DNA of 64,000 nt, taken from assembly GCA_036268455.1 (NCBI GenBank), contig DATAUD010000022.1:62001-126000 (forward strand). The letters are read 5' to 3'. Source of the DNA: DATAUD01 sp036268455 (GTDB lineage Bacteria > Verrucomicrobiota > Verrucomicrobiia > Limisphaerales > Palsa-1400). The translations under genes were made by a program, and so were the position numbers. The number at the start of each line of letters is the position of its first letter. The stretch's first letter is position 1. Shown here piece by piece: positions 17,045 to 25,906 of this stretch. A model generated the notes under the pieces. The model saw nothing but the letters and a program-made list of their open reading frames with translations. It was not told the DNA's origin and searched no databases.

Positions 17045-17055
17045 TTATATTTAGT
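17028..17055 (+). other. dif: dif-like XerC/XerD recombination site
   Basis: A 28-bp site with an 11-bp XerC-like arm AGTGCGCACAA (17028-17038), 6-bp centre TATATG (17039-17044) and 11-bp XerD-like arm TTATATTTAGT (17045-17055). Against E. coli dif (recalled arms GGTGCGCATAA and TTATGTTAAAT) the arms match at 9 of 11 and 8 of 11 positions, with the correct 6-bp spacing and the expected imperfect dyad. Such sites occur once per chromosome near the terminus and resolve chromosome dimers. A perfect TATAAT at 17055-17060 follows directly. The call rests on sequence similarity only. Confidence 0.55.
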
Positions 17056-17111
17056 ATAATGCTCTCCTGAATCGTTTATACGGATTGGTTGCCGGTGGTG
17101 TCACTACAGTG

Positions 17112-18512
17112 ATGGCGGACGTAATTGCAGCGGATCAAGGGGCTTTATTGCCCCAGACGGAAGATTCGCGTTTTAAATCGCGGTTTTATCGACCTGTTGA
17201 TTGGTGGACGTTTGTCGCGGCGTCGTTGGTGGTTTTCACGGTTTATTTGCGGACTCTTTCACCGGATGTGACGCTGGCGGACTCGGGAGAATTTGTAACA
17301 GCTTCCATGTGGGCGGCGGTGCCAAATCCACCGGGGCATCCGTTTTGGACGTTGTTGACGTGGATTTTCATTAAACTTGTTCCTGTTTCAAACATCGCTT
17401 ACAGAGTCGCTTTGACTTCGGCGGCGTTTTCGGCGCTCGCTTGCGGACTGGTGGCGATGATGGTGTCGCGCGGCAGCAGCTTGACAATCGGGGGACTGGC
17501 CGGACTAAAGAATATCCAGGAACGGCGGCTAAACGCCATTTGCGCGGTGGCGGGATTGGTCGCGGCTGCGTTGCTTGGCTTGACTGAAGCGGTCTGGAGC
17601 CAGGCGGTGATTGTGCAGACTTATGGATTAAGCCTGTTGCTTCTGGCTGGAACGCTTTCGCTCACACTGCGCTGGATATATGCGCCGAATCAGCGTCGCT
17701 ACGTTTATTTAATGGCATATCTTTTTGGACTCACCATTACCAGTCACCAGCTTATGCTTGTCGCGATGGGATTGGAGGTCGCAATTGTTGCGACGGACCC
17801 CAAATTGGGCCGGGATATTCTGGGATTTAATTGTCTATGCTGGCTCGGCGGGCTTTGCCTTCAGTGCGGCCACGTCATTCCGATGTTTGACGGCACACAT
17901 TCCATGATGTTCGTCATTTTTAATGGTGTCGGTGTTCTTTCACTGATGGGTTTGGGAACGCTGATTTTCAAAACAAAGGGGCTTTTCACCGAGTGGAAAT
18001 CCGTTCTGATCATGGTGGGACTTTGGTTTGCCGGGGCCGGCTTTTATTTTTATCCGGCGCTGGCCTCGATGAGCAATCCACCTATGAATTGGGGTTATCC
18101 TCGCACGGTCGAAGGTTTTTGGCACGTCCTGTCGCGCGGACAATATGACAAGATAAATCCCACTGATTTCATCCGCGAGCCGGGACGCATGTTCAATGAA
18201 ATGCTCATATATTTCTCTTGCGCCAAAGAGGAATTTACCTTCGTGTGCCTGCTCGTCGCCCTTCTCCCCTTTGTATTTTTTACCAAAGTGGGAAAACGCG
18301 AACGAGCCTGGATGATCGGCTTGACCGGCATATTCCTTTGTTTATCGTTTTTGGTAACCGATCTACTCAACCCCACGCGTGATCGCCAGACACTTTCGTT
18401 GGCAAAAATATTCTTCGCGCCATCCTATGTTCCTATCGCCATTTGGGTCGGCGGCGGGTTCGCTTTGATCGGAGCCTGGTATGACGGATTGGAGCGATCT
18501 CGGAGAAATTAA
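17112..18512 (+). CDS. DUF2723 multi-pass membrane protein (TMEM260/O-mannosyltransferase-like)
   Basis: A 466-residue polytopic inner-membrane protein. The DUF2723 landmark is at the N-terminus: LSPDVTLADSGEFVTAS followed by NPPGHPFWTLL, corresponding to the Asp-containing first luminal loop of GT-C glycosyltransferases. About ten hydrophobic helices follow. The family is thought to transfer sugars from polyprenyl-phosphate donors to proteins or other acceptors; the acceptor here is unknown. The ATG at 17112 is preferred over a TTG at 17085. A perfect -10 hexamer (TATAAT, 17055-17060) lies just upstream, overlapping the end of the dif-like site. The protein ends shortly after the last helices, without the large soluble C-terminal domain of many relatives. 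Confidence 0.8.
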   Translation: MADVIAADQGALLPQTEDSRFKSRFYRPVDWWTFVAASLVVFTVYLRTLSPDVTLADSGEFVTASMWAAVPNPPGHPFWTLLTWIFIKLVPVSNIAYRVALTSAAFSALACGLVAMMVSRGSSLTIGGLAGLKNIQERRLNAICAVAGLVAAALLGLTEAVWSQAVIVQTYGLSLLLLAGTLSLTLRWIYAPNQRRYVYLMAYLFGLTITSHQLMLVAMGLEVAIVATDPKLGRDILGFNCLCWLGGLCLQCGHVIPMFDGTHSMMFVIFNGVGVLSLMGLGTLIFKTKGLFTEWKSVLIMVGLWFAGAGFYFYPALASMSNPPMNWGYPRTVEGFWHVLSRGQYDKINPTDFIREPGRMFNEMLIYFSCAKEEFTFVCLLVALLPFVFFTKVGKRERAWMIGLTGIFLCLSFLVTDLLNPTRDRQTLSLAKIFFAPSYVPIAIWVGGGFALIGAWYDGLERSRRN

Positions 18513-18518
18513 GCTATT

Positions 18519-19400
18519 GTGCTTTTAACGGCAAATGCCGACCTTCAGGGCTTGCGCGATAATTACGCTGAACCTTCGTTTAAAGGATGGACCAAGCCCG
18601 GTCCAGTGCCGCCGGGAGCGCTTGGGCACGGCCCTGCCCTGGAAGCCGGTGAAACACTCGACGCCATCAGTGGCTATTTCCGGCTTTTTCAATTGGCCGA
18701 TGGTCATCGATTTTCGACCGATGACGTCCTGACCGCCTGGTACGGCACAATGTGTTGTCCAAGCGTTCGCAGTGTCCTTGATCTTGGCAGCGGATTGGGC
18801 GCGGTGGGGATGATTGCCGCGTGGCGTCTGCCGGGGGCAAGGTTTGTCACCGTCGAAGCGCAGGCGGAAAGCGTCCGGCTTGCCAGAAAATCGGCGAGCT
18901 GGAATGGATTGGATGACCGTTACGAGATCCGTCACGGCGATTTTCGCGACGCTTCGATTCTGCCTCCACACGAGAAGTTCGACCTGATTCTGGGCAGCCC
19001 CCCGTATTTCCCGCCGGGAAGCGGCGTGATGGGAAATCATCCGCAAAAAATCGCGTGCCGTTTCGAGACCCGAGGCGACATTGCTGATTATTGCGCCGCC
19101 GCCTGGCCGCGGCTGAATCCAGGAGGCATTTTTGCCTGTGTTTTTCAAGTCTCGCCGCCAGCGCAAAGGAAAAGAGTTGAAGAAGCGGCGGCAGCGGCCG
19201 GGCTGAGGATCACACGCTGGCGTCCGGTGACCTTGCGCGAGCCGGAAACGCCCCTGCTTGGGATGTTTTGCATGATCCAGGCAAATGATGCCCCGCCATT
19301 GGATTGCTGGGTAGAACCCTCGCTCGTGATTCGCACGGCGGAGGGCCGAATTCATCCGGAGTATTCCGTCATCAAAATGTCATTCGGATTTCCGCCGTAA
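18519..19400 (+). CDS. Class I SAM-dependent methyltransferase, TrmN6-like (tRNA adenine-N6)
   Basis: A 293-residue cytoplasmic methyltransferase. The N-terminal part holds the TrmN6/YfiC-like segment FRLFQLADGHRFSTDDVLTAW (about 51-71), motif I is VLDLGSGLGAVGM (about 86-98), and the catalytic motif IV is LGSPPYFPPGSG (about 154-165), where Ser-Pro-Pro-Tyr replaces the usual Asn-Pro-Pro-Tyr. This family methylates N6 of A37 in tRNA or, in relatives, N5 of glutamine in proteins. The start is GTG, with GGAGA about 12 bases upstream, and follows the DUF2723 stop by 6 bp, so the two are probably co-transcribed. The Asn-to-Ser change in motif IV is uncommon and may affect substrate choice. Confidence 0.8.
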   Translation: MLLTANADLQGLRDNYAEPSFKGWTKPGPVPPGALGHGPALEAGETLDAISGYFRLFQLADGHRFSTDDVLTAWYGTMCCPSVRSVLDLGSGLGAVGMIAAWRLPGARFVTVEAQAESVRLARKSASWNGLDDRYEIRHGDFRDASILPPHEKFDLILGSPPYFPPGSGVMGNHPQKIACRFETRGDIADYCAAAWPRLNPGGIFACVFQVSPPAQRKRVEEAAAAAGLRITRWRPVTLREPETPLLGMFCMIQANDAPPLDCWVEPSLVIRTAEGRIHPEYSVIKMSFGFPP

Positions 19401-19418
19401 AACCCTGAAAATAAAAAG

Positions 19419-19465
19419 GCCAGCGAATTTCTTCGCTGGCTTGGCGAAGGTTATTTTATAACCTT
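19419..19465. terminator. Two adjacent hairpins after the methyltransferase gene
   Basis: GCCAGCGAA-TTTC-TTCGCTGGC (19419-19440) is a 9-bp stem with a 4-base loop. AAGGTTAT-TTT-ATAACCTT (19447-19465) is an 8-bp stem. An A-rich run precedes the first hairpin, which would act as a U-tract for leftward transcription. For rightward transcription there is no strong U-tract, so termination strength is uncertain. Confidence 0.5.
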
Positions 19466-19670
19466 AGCAAACAACAATCCTAGCATAGCACGGAACGTGC
19501 CAAAGTCAAGACTGGGTACGTGCGCGCCGGGAGGATTTTTATTTGTATATATATTTAATTGTTTATGTGAATTACAGGTTGCGCCCAACATCGCAATTCG
19601 CTATGCTTCTCCTAATTCGCCCGTTAGGTGTGAATACATTGCCGCCGTTAACGGTCGAAAGTCTTTGAAG

Positions 19671-21833
19671 ATGAGCAAATTGCTTCTTTTGCCGCATACG
19701 GCACGGTGGTCGGTCCTCGCCCTCGTTTTAGGAGGCGCGCTTTGTGTGGGCGCGGCGGATTTAAAAAAAGTCCAAATCCCCATTCGCCCCATCGACCTCA
19801 AACAAGCCGTCAAAATCAGTTACGCGCGCGACATCAGGCCTTTGCTCTCCGCTGATTGTGACGAATGCCATTCCGCTGACGATCACAAGGCCGGTTTCGA
19901 CGTTTCCACCGTCGCCACTCTGATAAAAGGCGGCAAAAAAGGCGGTCCCGGAATCGTTCCCGGCAAACCTGACCAAGGTTCTGTCGTCAAATATCTCCGC
20001 GGTCTGGCCGAGGGTCCGCAAATGCCCAAAGGCGAAACGCCCTTGTCCGAAAAGGAAGTCCATCTCATTCGTTCATGGATTGCCGCCGGCGCAGTGGATG
20101 ATTCCGCCAATGCCCCTGCCCTCGCCGACGCCGACGCCGTTCCGACCAACGCCGCCTCCTCCCTTTCCGCCTCAGCCGTCCAACACTGGGCCGATGTGCT
20201 GATCTTCAGTCAGGACAAAAACGAACAATTTGCCGCCCGTCGCGCGTTGCGTTTGGGACTGGTCGCGCCAGCGCCGCCGCCGCCCAAAGTCGATGGGCCC
20301 GCTTTCAATGACATCGACAAATTCGTCCTGGCGCTTTGGTCTTCCGCCAAGTTACCCCAGGCCAAAAACTCTCCTTCGGTCTGCGACGACACGACATTCG
20401 TCCGCCGTGTTTATCTCGATGTCATCGGCGTCATTCCAACCGCCGAGCAGAGCCGCCAATTCGTCGCGGAGAAGTCCTTGGACAAACGCAACAAACTGGT
20501 CGATTCCCTCCTCGCCCGCACAAATGACTACGCCGCGCATTGGACGCCGTTTTGGGAGGATGCCCTGGCCAGCCAACCCACCATGGGCGGCGTCGGCACT
20601 CACGGCGATTACACGGATTTCATTTACAAGAGCTTTCTCGCAAACAAGCCGTACGATTTAATGGTGGCGGAAATTCTCGACCCCATGGCGCCCGGCTACG
20701 AAAAATCCAAGCTTGCGAACGCCAACGGAAAAACCAATGTCATCGGCTTCGTCCGTAACCAGACTCACACCGATACCATCCAGACCGCCGCCAACACCGC
20801 GCAGATTTTCCTGGGTACCGGAATGAAGTGCGCCAGTTGCCACAACCATTTTCTCAACAAGGAATGGCCGCAGGCGCGGTTCACCGCCTTTGCCGGCCTC
20901 TTCGCCACCAACGATCTGGAACTGATCCGATGCGAAAAACACAGCGGCCATTTCGTCGCCGCCGCATTTCCCTTTGATCTCCCGGACGCACCTCGTGCGG
21001 TTCCCAAAGACCTGAACGAGCGGCTCCACTACATGACCACGCGGCTGATCGATCCGGCCAACCCACGATTCGCCAAGACCATTGTCAATCGCCTCTGGAA
21101 ACGCTACCTCGGCCTCGGTCTGTTCGAACCGGTGGATGATTATCGTCTTGACCGCGCGGCCAGCAACCCGCCCCTCCTCAATTGGCTGGCCGACGATTTC
21201 ATGCGGCACAATTACGACCTTAAGCACACCATCCGCCTTATCCTCACCAGCCGGACTTACCAGCTTCGTTACGATCCGTCGCTGGAAGATCATTTCGAGG
21301 TGCAGAATCCCGACCAGCCGCGCTTTGCCCGCTCCCCTTCCCTGCGCCGCCTCACGGCCGAGCAATTTGTTGACAGCCTCCACGAAGCCGCCGCCGTCCA
21401 ATGGGACACGCATCGCCTCTTCCGCTCCGTCACCTCGACCGCATTTACCCGCGCCGTTGGCAAGCCCGCGGCTCGCAACGAAATTTGCACCGCGCGCTCG
21501 GATGACGTCGCAGTCGTGCAGTCCCTTGAACTGCTGAACGGCACAGAATTGCACGACCTGACCTACAACGGCGAAATCCTTGATGAACTGGCTTCGCAAA
21601 CCGACCGTAAGCGCATTGTGGACGACCTTTATTGGACGGTCTTGAGCCGGCCGCCCACCAGCCGCGAACTGGAATTGGGCCTTGACTATTTGCATGACAG
21701 CCAATCGGCCACGCCCTCCCCCACCCTGGTTGCCGATGCCAAAACGCCCAAGCCCCGCGATCCCTCCACGGCGCCTTTGGGCGACATGCTTTGGGCTTTG
21801 GCCGTCAGCCCGGAATTTCAATACATTCGTTAA
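19671..21833 (+). CDS. Exported PSCyt-DUF1549-DUF1553 protein (planctomycete-type cytochrome c domain)
   Basis: A 720-residue exported protein typical of Planctomycetota and Verrucomicrobiota. A signal peptide (about 1-26, cut after VGAA) precedes a cytochrome c-like PSCyt1 domain with haem motif CDECH (about 66) and a distal MPKGETPLS Met region. Then come DUF1549 (about 205-400, with a second CASCH) and DUF1553 (about 440-710, including LIDPANPRFAKTIVNRLWKRY). It is expected to be periplasmic and haem-bearing; its redox partner and substrate are not known, though such genes are abundant in polysaccharide- and sulfatase-rich genomes. The ATG at 19671 gives the signal peptide; upstream in-frame codons do not. 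The DUF1501 partner starts 4 bp after the stop. Confidence 0.9.
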   Translation: MSKLLLLPHTARWSVLALVLGGALCVGAADLKKVQIPIRPIDLKQAVKISYARDIRPLLSADCDECHSADDHKAGFDVSTVATLIKGGKKGGPGIVPGKPDQGSVVKYLRGLAEGPQMPKGETPLSEKEVHLIRSWIAAGAVDDSANAPALADADAVPTNAASSLSASAVQHWADVLIFSQDKNEQFAARRALRLGLVAPAPPPPKVDGPAFNDIDKFVLALWSSAKLPQAKNSPSVCDDTTFVRRVYLDVIGVIPTAEQSRQFVAEKSLDKRNKLVDSLLARTNDYAAHWTPFWEDALASQPTMGGVGTHGDYTDFIYKSFLANKPYDLMVAEILDPMAPGYEKSKLANANGKTNVIGFVRNQTHTDTIQTAANTAQIFLGTGMKCASCHNHFLNKEWPQARFTAFAGLFATNDLELIRCEKHSGHFVAAAFPFDLPDAPRAVPKDLNERLHYMTTRLIDPANPRFAKTIVNRLWKRYLGLGLFEPVDDYRLDRAASNPPLLNWLADDFMRHNYDLKHTIRLILTSRTYQLRYDPSLEDHFEVQNPDQPRFARSPSLRRLTAEQFVDSLHEAAAVQWDTHRLFRSVTSTAFTRAVGKPAARNEICTARSDDVAVVQSLELLNGTELHDLTYNGEILDELASQTDRKRIVDDLYWTVLSRPPTSRELELGLDYLHDSQSATPSPTLVADAKTPKPRDPSTAPLGDMLWALAVSPEFQYIR

Positions 21834-21837
21834 GCCT

Positions 21838-23313
21838 ATGAAAATGAATCGCCGAAAATTCTTGCGGACCACAGCGTTTGCCGCCGCCGGCGCTGGACTC
21901 GCCCATGCTTCCCGCGCTGAAGCAATCGCGACAGCCGCTTCCATCGCTCCGACCGCCGACGCCATGATTATGATCTGGTTGCCTGGCGGCATGGCCCAGA
22001 CGGATATGTGGGACCCCAAGGAATACACACCCTACCGAAAAGGTATGAAGGGCAGCGAATTGCTCGGCACCTGCAAAGCCATTCCCACGTCCGCCGATGG
22101 AATTTTTCTTGGCGAAGGTCTGGAAAACATCGCGTCGGTCATGCACCACGGCACGATCCTGCGCAGTTTGACTTACGACACCAAATTCGGCGCCATCCAT
22201 CTCAAAGCCCAATACTATATGATGACCGGTTACCTCTTTCCGGTCGGTGTCAAAGCGCCCGGCATGGGCGCCGTCGTCGCCCGCTCCCTCGGCCGCCGCA
22301 ATTCGCAGGTGCCTCCCTACATTTACATCGGCCGCGACATCGACACCAGCGACGAGGAAAAATTGTTCATCAGCGAATATATCGGGCCAGGATTTTACGG
22401 CGTTAATTACGCGCCGTTCATGATTCCCGAACCGTCGCAGGGCCTTTCCACATTGAACCCCGCTTACGGCATGAAGATGAATCGCCTTGACCGCCGACAG
22501 GCCTATCTTCAAGCCATCGACGGAGCCTCCGACCCGCGGCTTCAAGAGTCCCAAAAGACGCGCGACTACATGAAAGTCATGGATGCCGCCCGTTCGATGA
22601 TGGATTCTCCTGTCAAGAAAGCCTTTGACTACGCCAAGGATGAGAAGCCCGAAATCCTCGCCGCCTACCGCCCCAAAATCACCGCCGACCAGCAATTGGA
22701 CAGCAAGTACTACCACGGAACCCAATTTGGCGAAGGCTGTTTGCTGGCCCGGCGTCTCATCGAGACCGGCGCCCGCTACGTCCAGGTCGAATATCAATAC
22801 GGCCCCTTCAAGGGATTCGACATGCACGAAAACGGCCAACCTCGCATGGCCGAAATGAAAAAACAGATCGACGGCCCCATCGCCCAGCTTATCCGCGACC
22901 TTGATGAGCGCGGTCTCCTGAAGCGCACGTTGGTCTGCATTACGACGGAATTTGGGCGCACCATTGCCAGCGCCCCCGCCGCCGGTGTCGAGCCTGAAGG
23001 CGACGCCGAAAAACACACCGGCGAGAATCTGATCATTGACAGCGAAAAAATGTATGGTTTCCACGGCCATTTCAGCAGCGGAAACCAGATGCTCTTTTTT
23101 GGCGGAGGATTCAAAGGCGGCTACGTCCATGGCAAGACTGCCCCACGTCATCCGATGCTCCCGATTGAACACCCCGTCCATCTCACCGACGTCCATGCTA
23201 CCATCTACCGAGCGCTAGGCATCCCGCCCGACCATAACTACGTCACCGAGGGCCGGCCTTTCTACGTCACGGATCAAGGCAAAGGCCAGCCGATAACCGC
23301 GATGCTCGCCTAA
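21838..23313 (+). CDS. Tat-exported DUF1501 protein, partner of the PSCyt-DUF1549-DUF1553 protein
   Basis: A 491-residue DUF1501 protein. The Tat signal NRRKFLRTTAFAAAGAG lies directly after the start; ATG codons at 21838 and 21844 are both possible. Characteristic segments are WLPGGMAQTDMWDPK (near 45), VKAPGMGAVVARSLG, a FDMHENG metal-ligand region and TTEFGRTI toward the C-terminus. It differs clearly in sequence from the DUF1501 protein at 7518-8966, so the window carries two separate lineages, each with its own partner type. It is exported folded, presumably with bound metal. The gene is sandwiched tightly between its partner and the GH2 gene (4 bp and 3 bp gaps), suggesting one transcript. 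Confidence 0.9.
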   Translation: MKMNRRKFLRTTAFAAAGAGLAHASRAEAIATAASIAPTADAMIMIWLPGGMAQTDMWDPKEYTPYRKGMKGSELLGTCKAIPTSADGIFLGEGLENIASVMHHGTILRSLTYDTKFGAIHLKAQYYMMTGYLFPVGVKAPGMGAVVARSLGRRNSQVPPYIYIGRDIDTSDEEKLFISEYIGPGFYGVNYAPFMIPEPSQGLSTLNPAYGMKMNRLDRRQAYLQAIDGASDPRLQESQKTRDYMKVMDAARSMMDSPVKKAFDYAKDEKPEILAAYRPKITADQQLDSKYYHGTQFGEGCLLARRLIETGARYVQVEYQYGPFKGFDMHENGQPRMAEMKKQIDGPIAQLIRDLDERGLLKRTLVCITTEFGRTIASAPAAGVEPEGDAEKHTGENLIIDSEKMYGFHGHFSSGNQMLFFGGGFKGGYVHGKTAPRHPMLPIEHPVHLTDVHATIYRALGIPPDHNYVTEGRPFYVTDQGKGQPITAMLA

Positions 23314-23316
23314 CGT

Positions 23317-25683
23317 ATGGGATCGCCGCGCTCGTTCTTTAAAAACCCTCATTCACTCCAGTTTTGCCTTTTTCTTTTAGCTGCCACCCTTGTTCACGCA
23401 GATTCCCCTCCGCTTCGCCAACGAACCTTGCTCGATGCCGATTGGCTATTCCATCGTGGCGAGGTTTCCAATAGCAACGAGGTCATACAGGCAAACTTCG
23501 ATGACCACGGCTGGCAACAAGTCAATCTGCCGCACGATTACGTGTTAGACGGGACGTACGTTTACTCCCCTGAACGTTGGACGCGAGGCCACGGATATTT
23601 GCCGTATGAAGTCGGCTGGTATCGCAGGCGCCTTTCCGTTCCCCAATCCGCGGCGGGCAAAATTCTCCGGCTGGACTTCGACGGCGCGTTCCGCGACAGC
23701 CAGGTTTGGTTGAACAGCCAATTTCTCGGACGCCATCCAAGCGGTTACACGCCGTTCAGCTTCGATGTCTCGCAAGTCGCCAGGCCCGGCGCGGAAAATA
23801 CACTTGTCGTTCGCGTCGATCCCAGCCAATGGGAAGGCTGGTGGTATGAAGGCGGAGGAATTTATCGCCACGTTTATTTGACGGAAATGTCACCGCTCCA
23901 CATTGCGCAGTGGGGTAGCTACGTCACCTCCAAAGTGCCCGATGGCGACAAGGGCGCCGATGCCGAGGCAGACCTGACGATTCAAACAACGATCGAGAAC
24001 AACAGCCCGACCGCCACAAATTGCGAAGTGGATTTGGAAATCATCGGCCCCGACGGAGGTTTGGTAAAAACAATCAAGTCCCCGTCATCCCGCCTCCGGC
24101 AAAATATTGTCCAACAGACGGTCCTCCAGCAGCCGAAGCTTTGGTCCCTTGAATCTCCTTCCCTTTATCAACTCCGCACGACAATTCTGCAGGACGGCAA
24201 ACCGGTCGATTCCACCACAACGGCGTTCGGAATCAGGACGCTTCACTACGATGCTGAAAAAGGATTTTTTCTCAATGGCCGGCACGTGGAAATCCAAGGC
24301 GCGGCCAATCACCAGGATTTGCCTGGCGTCGGGACTGCAGTCCCCGATAGCCTGCAACCCTGGCGGGTCGAGCAACTCAAAAAGATGGGGTGCAACGCCT
24401 GGCGGACCGCGCACAATCCTCCTAACGAGGCCCTCCTTGACGCCTGCGACCGCCTCGGAATGCTGGTCATGGATGAGAATCGCCATCTGGGCGACAGTTA
24501 CGCCCATCACAGTCCGCCCGGAACCACCGCCACCAACTTCTCCGACCTCGCGACAATGATCCAGCGCGACCGCAATCACCCAAGCGTCATCATGTGGTCC
24601 ATGTGCAACGAGGAAAGATTGCAAGGAACCGTCGAAGGCGCAGCCATCTTTTCCAAAATGATGAACGTAGTTCACCGCTATGATCAGACGCGGCCCATCA
24701 CCAGCGCCATGAACGGCGGCTGGCTCACGAACGGAGACGCCGATGTTGAAGACATCGTTGGCGCCAATTATGCCTTCAATCGCGACAATGCCATCCATAA
24801 ACTTCGTCCCGGCAAGGCGATATTCGGCAGTGAAGACCTGAATGAAAAAACCACGCGCGGCCAATATGCCGACGACCCTACCAACGGCATGCGCAGTTGC
24901 TACCACGCTATCGACGCCGGGTGGACGCCGCTTCTGAAGCGTCCGTTCGATTGCGGCGCGTTTGTCTGGACCGGTTTTGATTACAAAGGCGAACCGAATC
25001 CTTACGGCTGGCCCGATGTCGCCAACAACACCGGGCTGATGGACTCGTGCGGTTTTCCAAAAGACAAATACTACTACTATGAATCCTGCTGGTCGGACAA
25101 ACCGATGGCGCATTTGCTGCCCGACACATGGAATTGGCCTGGCCGGGAAGGAAAACTCATCCGCGTCATCGCCTTCAGCAACGCGAAACAAGTGGAACTT
25201 TTTTTAAACGGAAAAAGCCTGGGCGCAAAAGATTTCCCGCGTGACAGCCACATCGAATGGAAAGTCCCGTATCAACCCGGCCGTTTGGAAGCCAAAGCCT
25301 TCGTCGATGGAAAAACCGTCGCCACCGAAGTCCTGGACACAACAGGTCCGCCCGCCCGCATCGAGCTTTCCCCCGATCGAACAGACCTCCATGCCGACGG
25401 CGAGGATGCTGTAATTGTGCCTGTGTCAATACTGGACGCCGACGGGCATGTGGTGCCCGACGCGACGAATCGTGTGTCCTTCGAACTTTCCGGCGGCGGA
25501 CGCATATTGGGAGTTGGCAACGGCAACCCCGCCGATCACGACTCCGACCGTGCCAATGAAAGGAATGCCTTCCATGGCCACTGCATCGTGATCCTGCAAG
25601 CCGGCCATCACCCTTCCACCCTCCGCCTAACCGCCACATCCCCCGGCCTCCCGAGCACAAGCACTGCATTCAACGTCCAGTAA
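23317..25683 (+). CDS. Secreted glycoside hydrolase family 2 (beta-galactosidase-like)
   Basis: A 788-residue exported GH2 enzyme. A signal peptide (about 1-28) is followed by the sugar-binding jelly roll (about 40-190, with GAFRDSQVWLNSQFLG), an Ig-like domain (about 195-305), the TIM barrel (from about 310) with acid/base Glu432 in CNEE and nucleophile Glu506 in FGSED, then a DUF4982-like domain (about 600-690) and a final Ig-like domain. The HNPP and NRHLG segments are normal family landmarks. It probably releases beta-galactose or a related residue from a polymer outside the cytoplasm. It starts 3 bp after the DUF1501 stop. With GH35 this gives two beta-galactosidase-type enzymes in the window. 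Specificity within GH2 cannot be fixed. Confidence 0.9.
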   Translation: MGSPRSFFKNPHSLQFCLFLLAATLVHADSPPLRQRTLLDADWLFHRGEVSNSNEVIQANFDDHGWQQVNLPHDYVLDGTYVYSPERWTRGHGYLPYEVGWYRRRLSVPQSAAGKILRLDFDGAFRDSQVWLNSQFLGRHPSGYTPFSFDVSQVARPGAENTLVVRVDPSQWEGWWYEGGGIYRHVYLTEMSPLHIAQWGSYVTSKVPDGDKGADAEADLTIQTTIENNSPTATNCEVDLEIIGPDGGLVKTIKSPSSRLRQNIVQQTVLQQPKLWSLESPSLYQLRTTILQDGKPVDSTTTAFGIRTLHYDAEKGFFLNGRHVEIQGAANHQDLPGVGTAVPDSLQPWRVEQLKKMGCNAWRTAHNPPNEALLDACDRLGMLVMDENRHLGDSYAHHSPPGTTATNFSDLATMIQRDRNHPSVIMWSMCNEERLQGTVEGAAIFSKMMNVVHRYDQTRPITSAMNGGWLTNGDADVEDIVGANYAFNRDNAIHKLRPGKAIFGSEDLNEKTTRGQYADDPTNGMRSCYHAIDAGWTPLLKRPFDCGAFVWTGFDYKGEPNPYGWPDVANNTGLMDSCGFPKDKYYYYESCWSDKPMAHLLPDTWNWPGREGKLIRVIAFSNAKQVELFLNGKSLGAKDFPRDSHIEWKVPYQPGRLEAKAFVDGKTVATEVLDTTGPPARIELSPDRTDLHADGEDAVIVPVSILDADGHVVPDATNRVSFELSGGGRILGVGNGNPADHDSDRANERNAFHGHCIVILQAGHHPSTLRLTATSPGLPSTSTAFNVQ

Positions 25684-25706
25684 TTTGTTCCTTCTCCCCC
25701 ATTTTG

Positions 25707-25725
25707 CTTCTCCCCGAGGGAGAAG
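25707..25725 (+). terminator. Hairpin downstream of the GH2 gene
   Basis: CTTCTCCC-CGA-GGGAGAAG forms an 8-bp stem with a 3-base loop 24 bp after the GH2 stop. There is no T-tract, so it may be a factor-dependent pause or an interspersed repeat rather than an intrinsic terminator. The remaining DNA to 25906 shows nothing I can name. Confidence 0.4.
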
Positions 25726-25906
25726 GATGAGGCAACCCAAGAGGCCAGGCCGATAATCCCGCGCCAAACGATCCCGACGTCGCCTGGATTCAGCAACATT
25801 GCTCTGCCCGCATCAACCAATAGGTGAGCCCGGCCACTGCCCGCACAGTTTTATTTTTCCACAGCGACAGTTGAAATTGGCCGGGTGGTGTTGTATTGGA
25901 TGACGG

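Noticed and set aside
20658..23196. Two long minus-strand frames (456 and 463 codons) antisense to the PSCyt-DUF1549-DUF1553 and DUF1501 genes
   Set aside because: Composition without fold-like pattern, and the opposite strand carries clear signal peptides and haem motifs.
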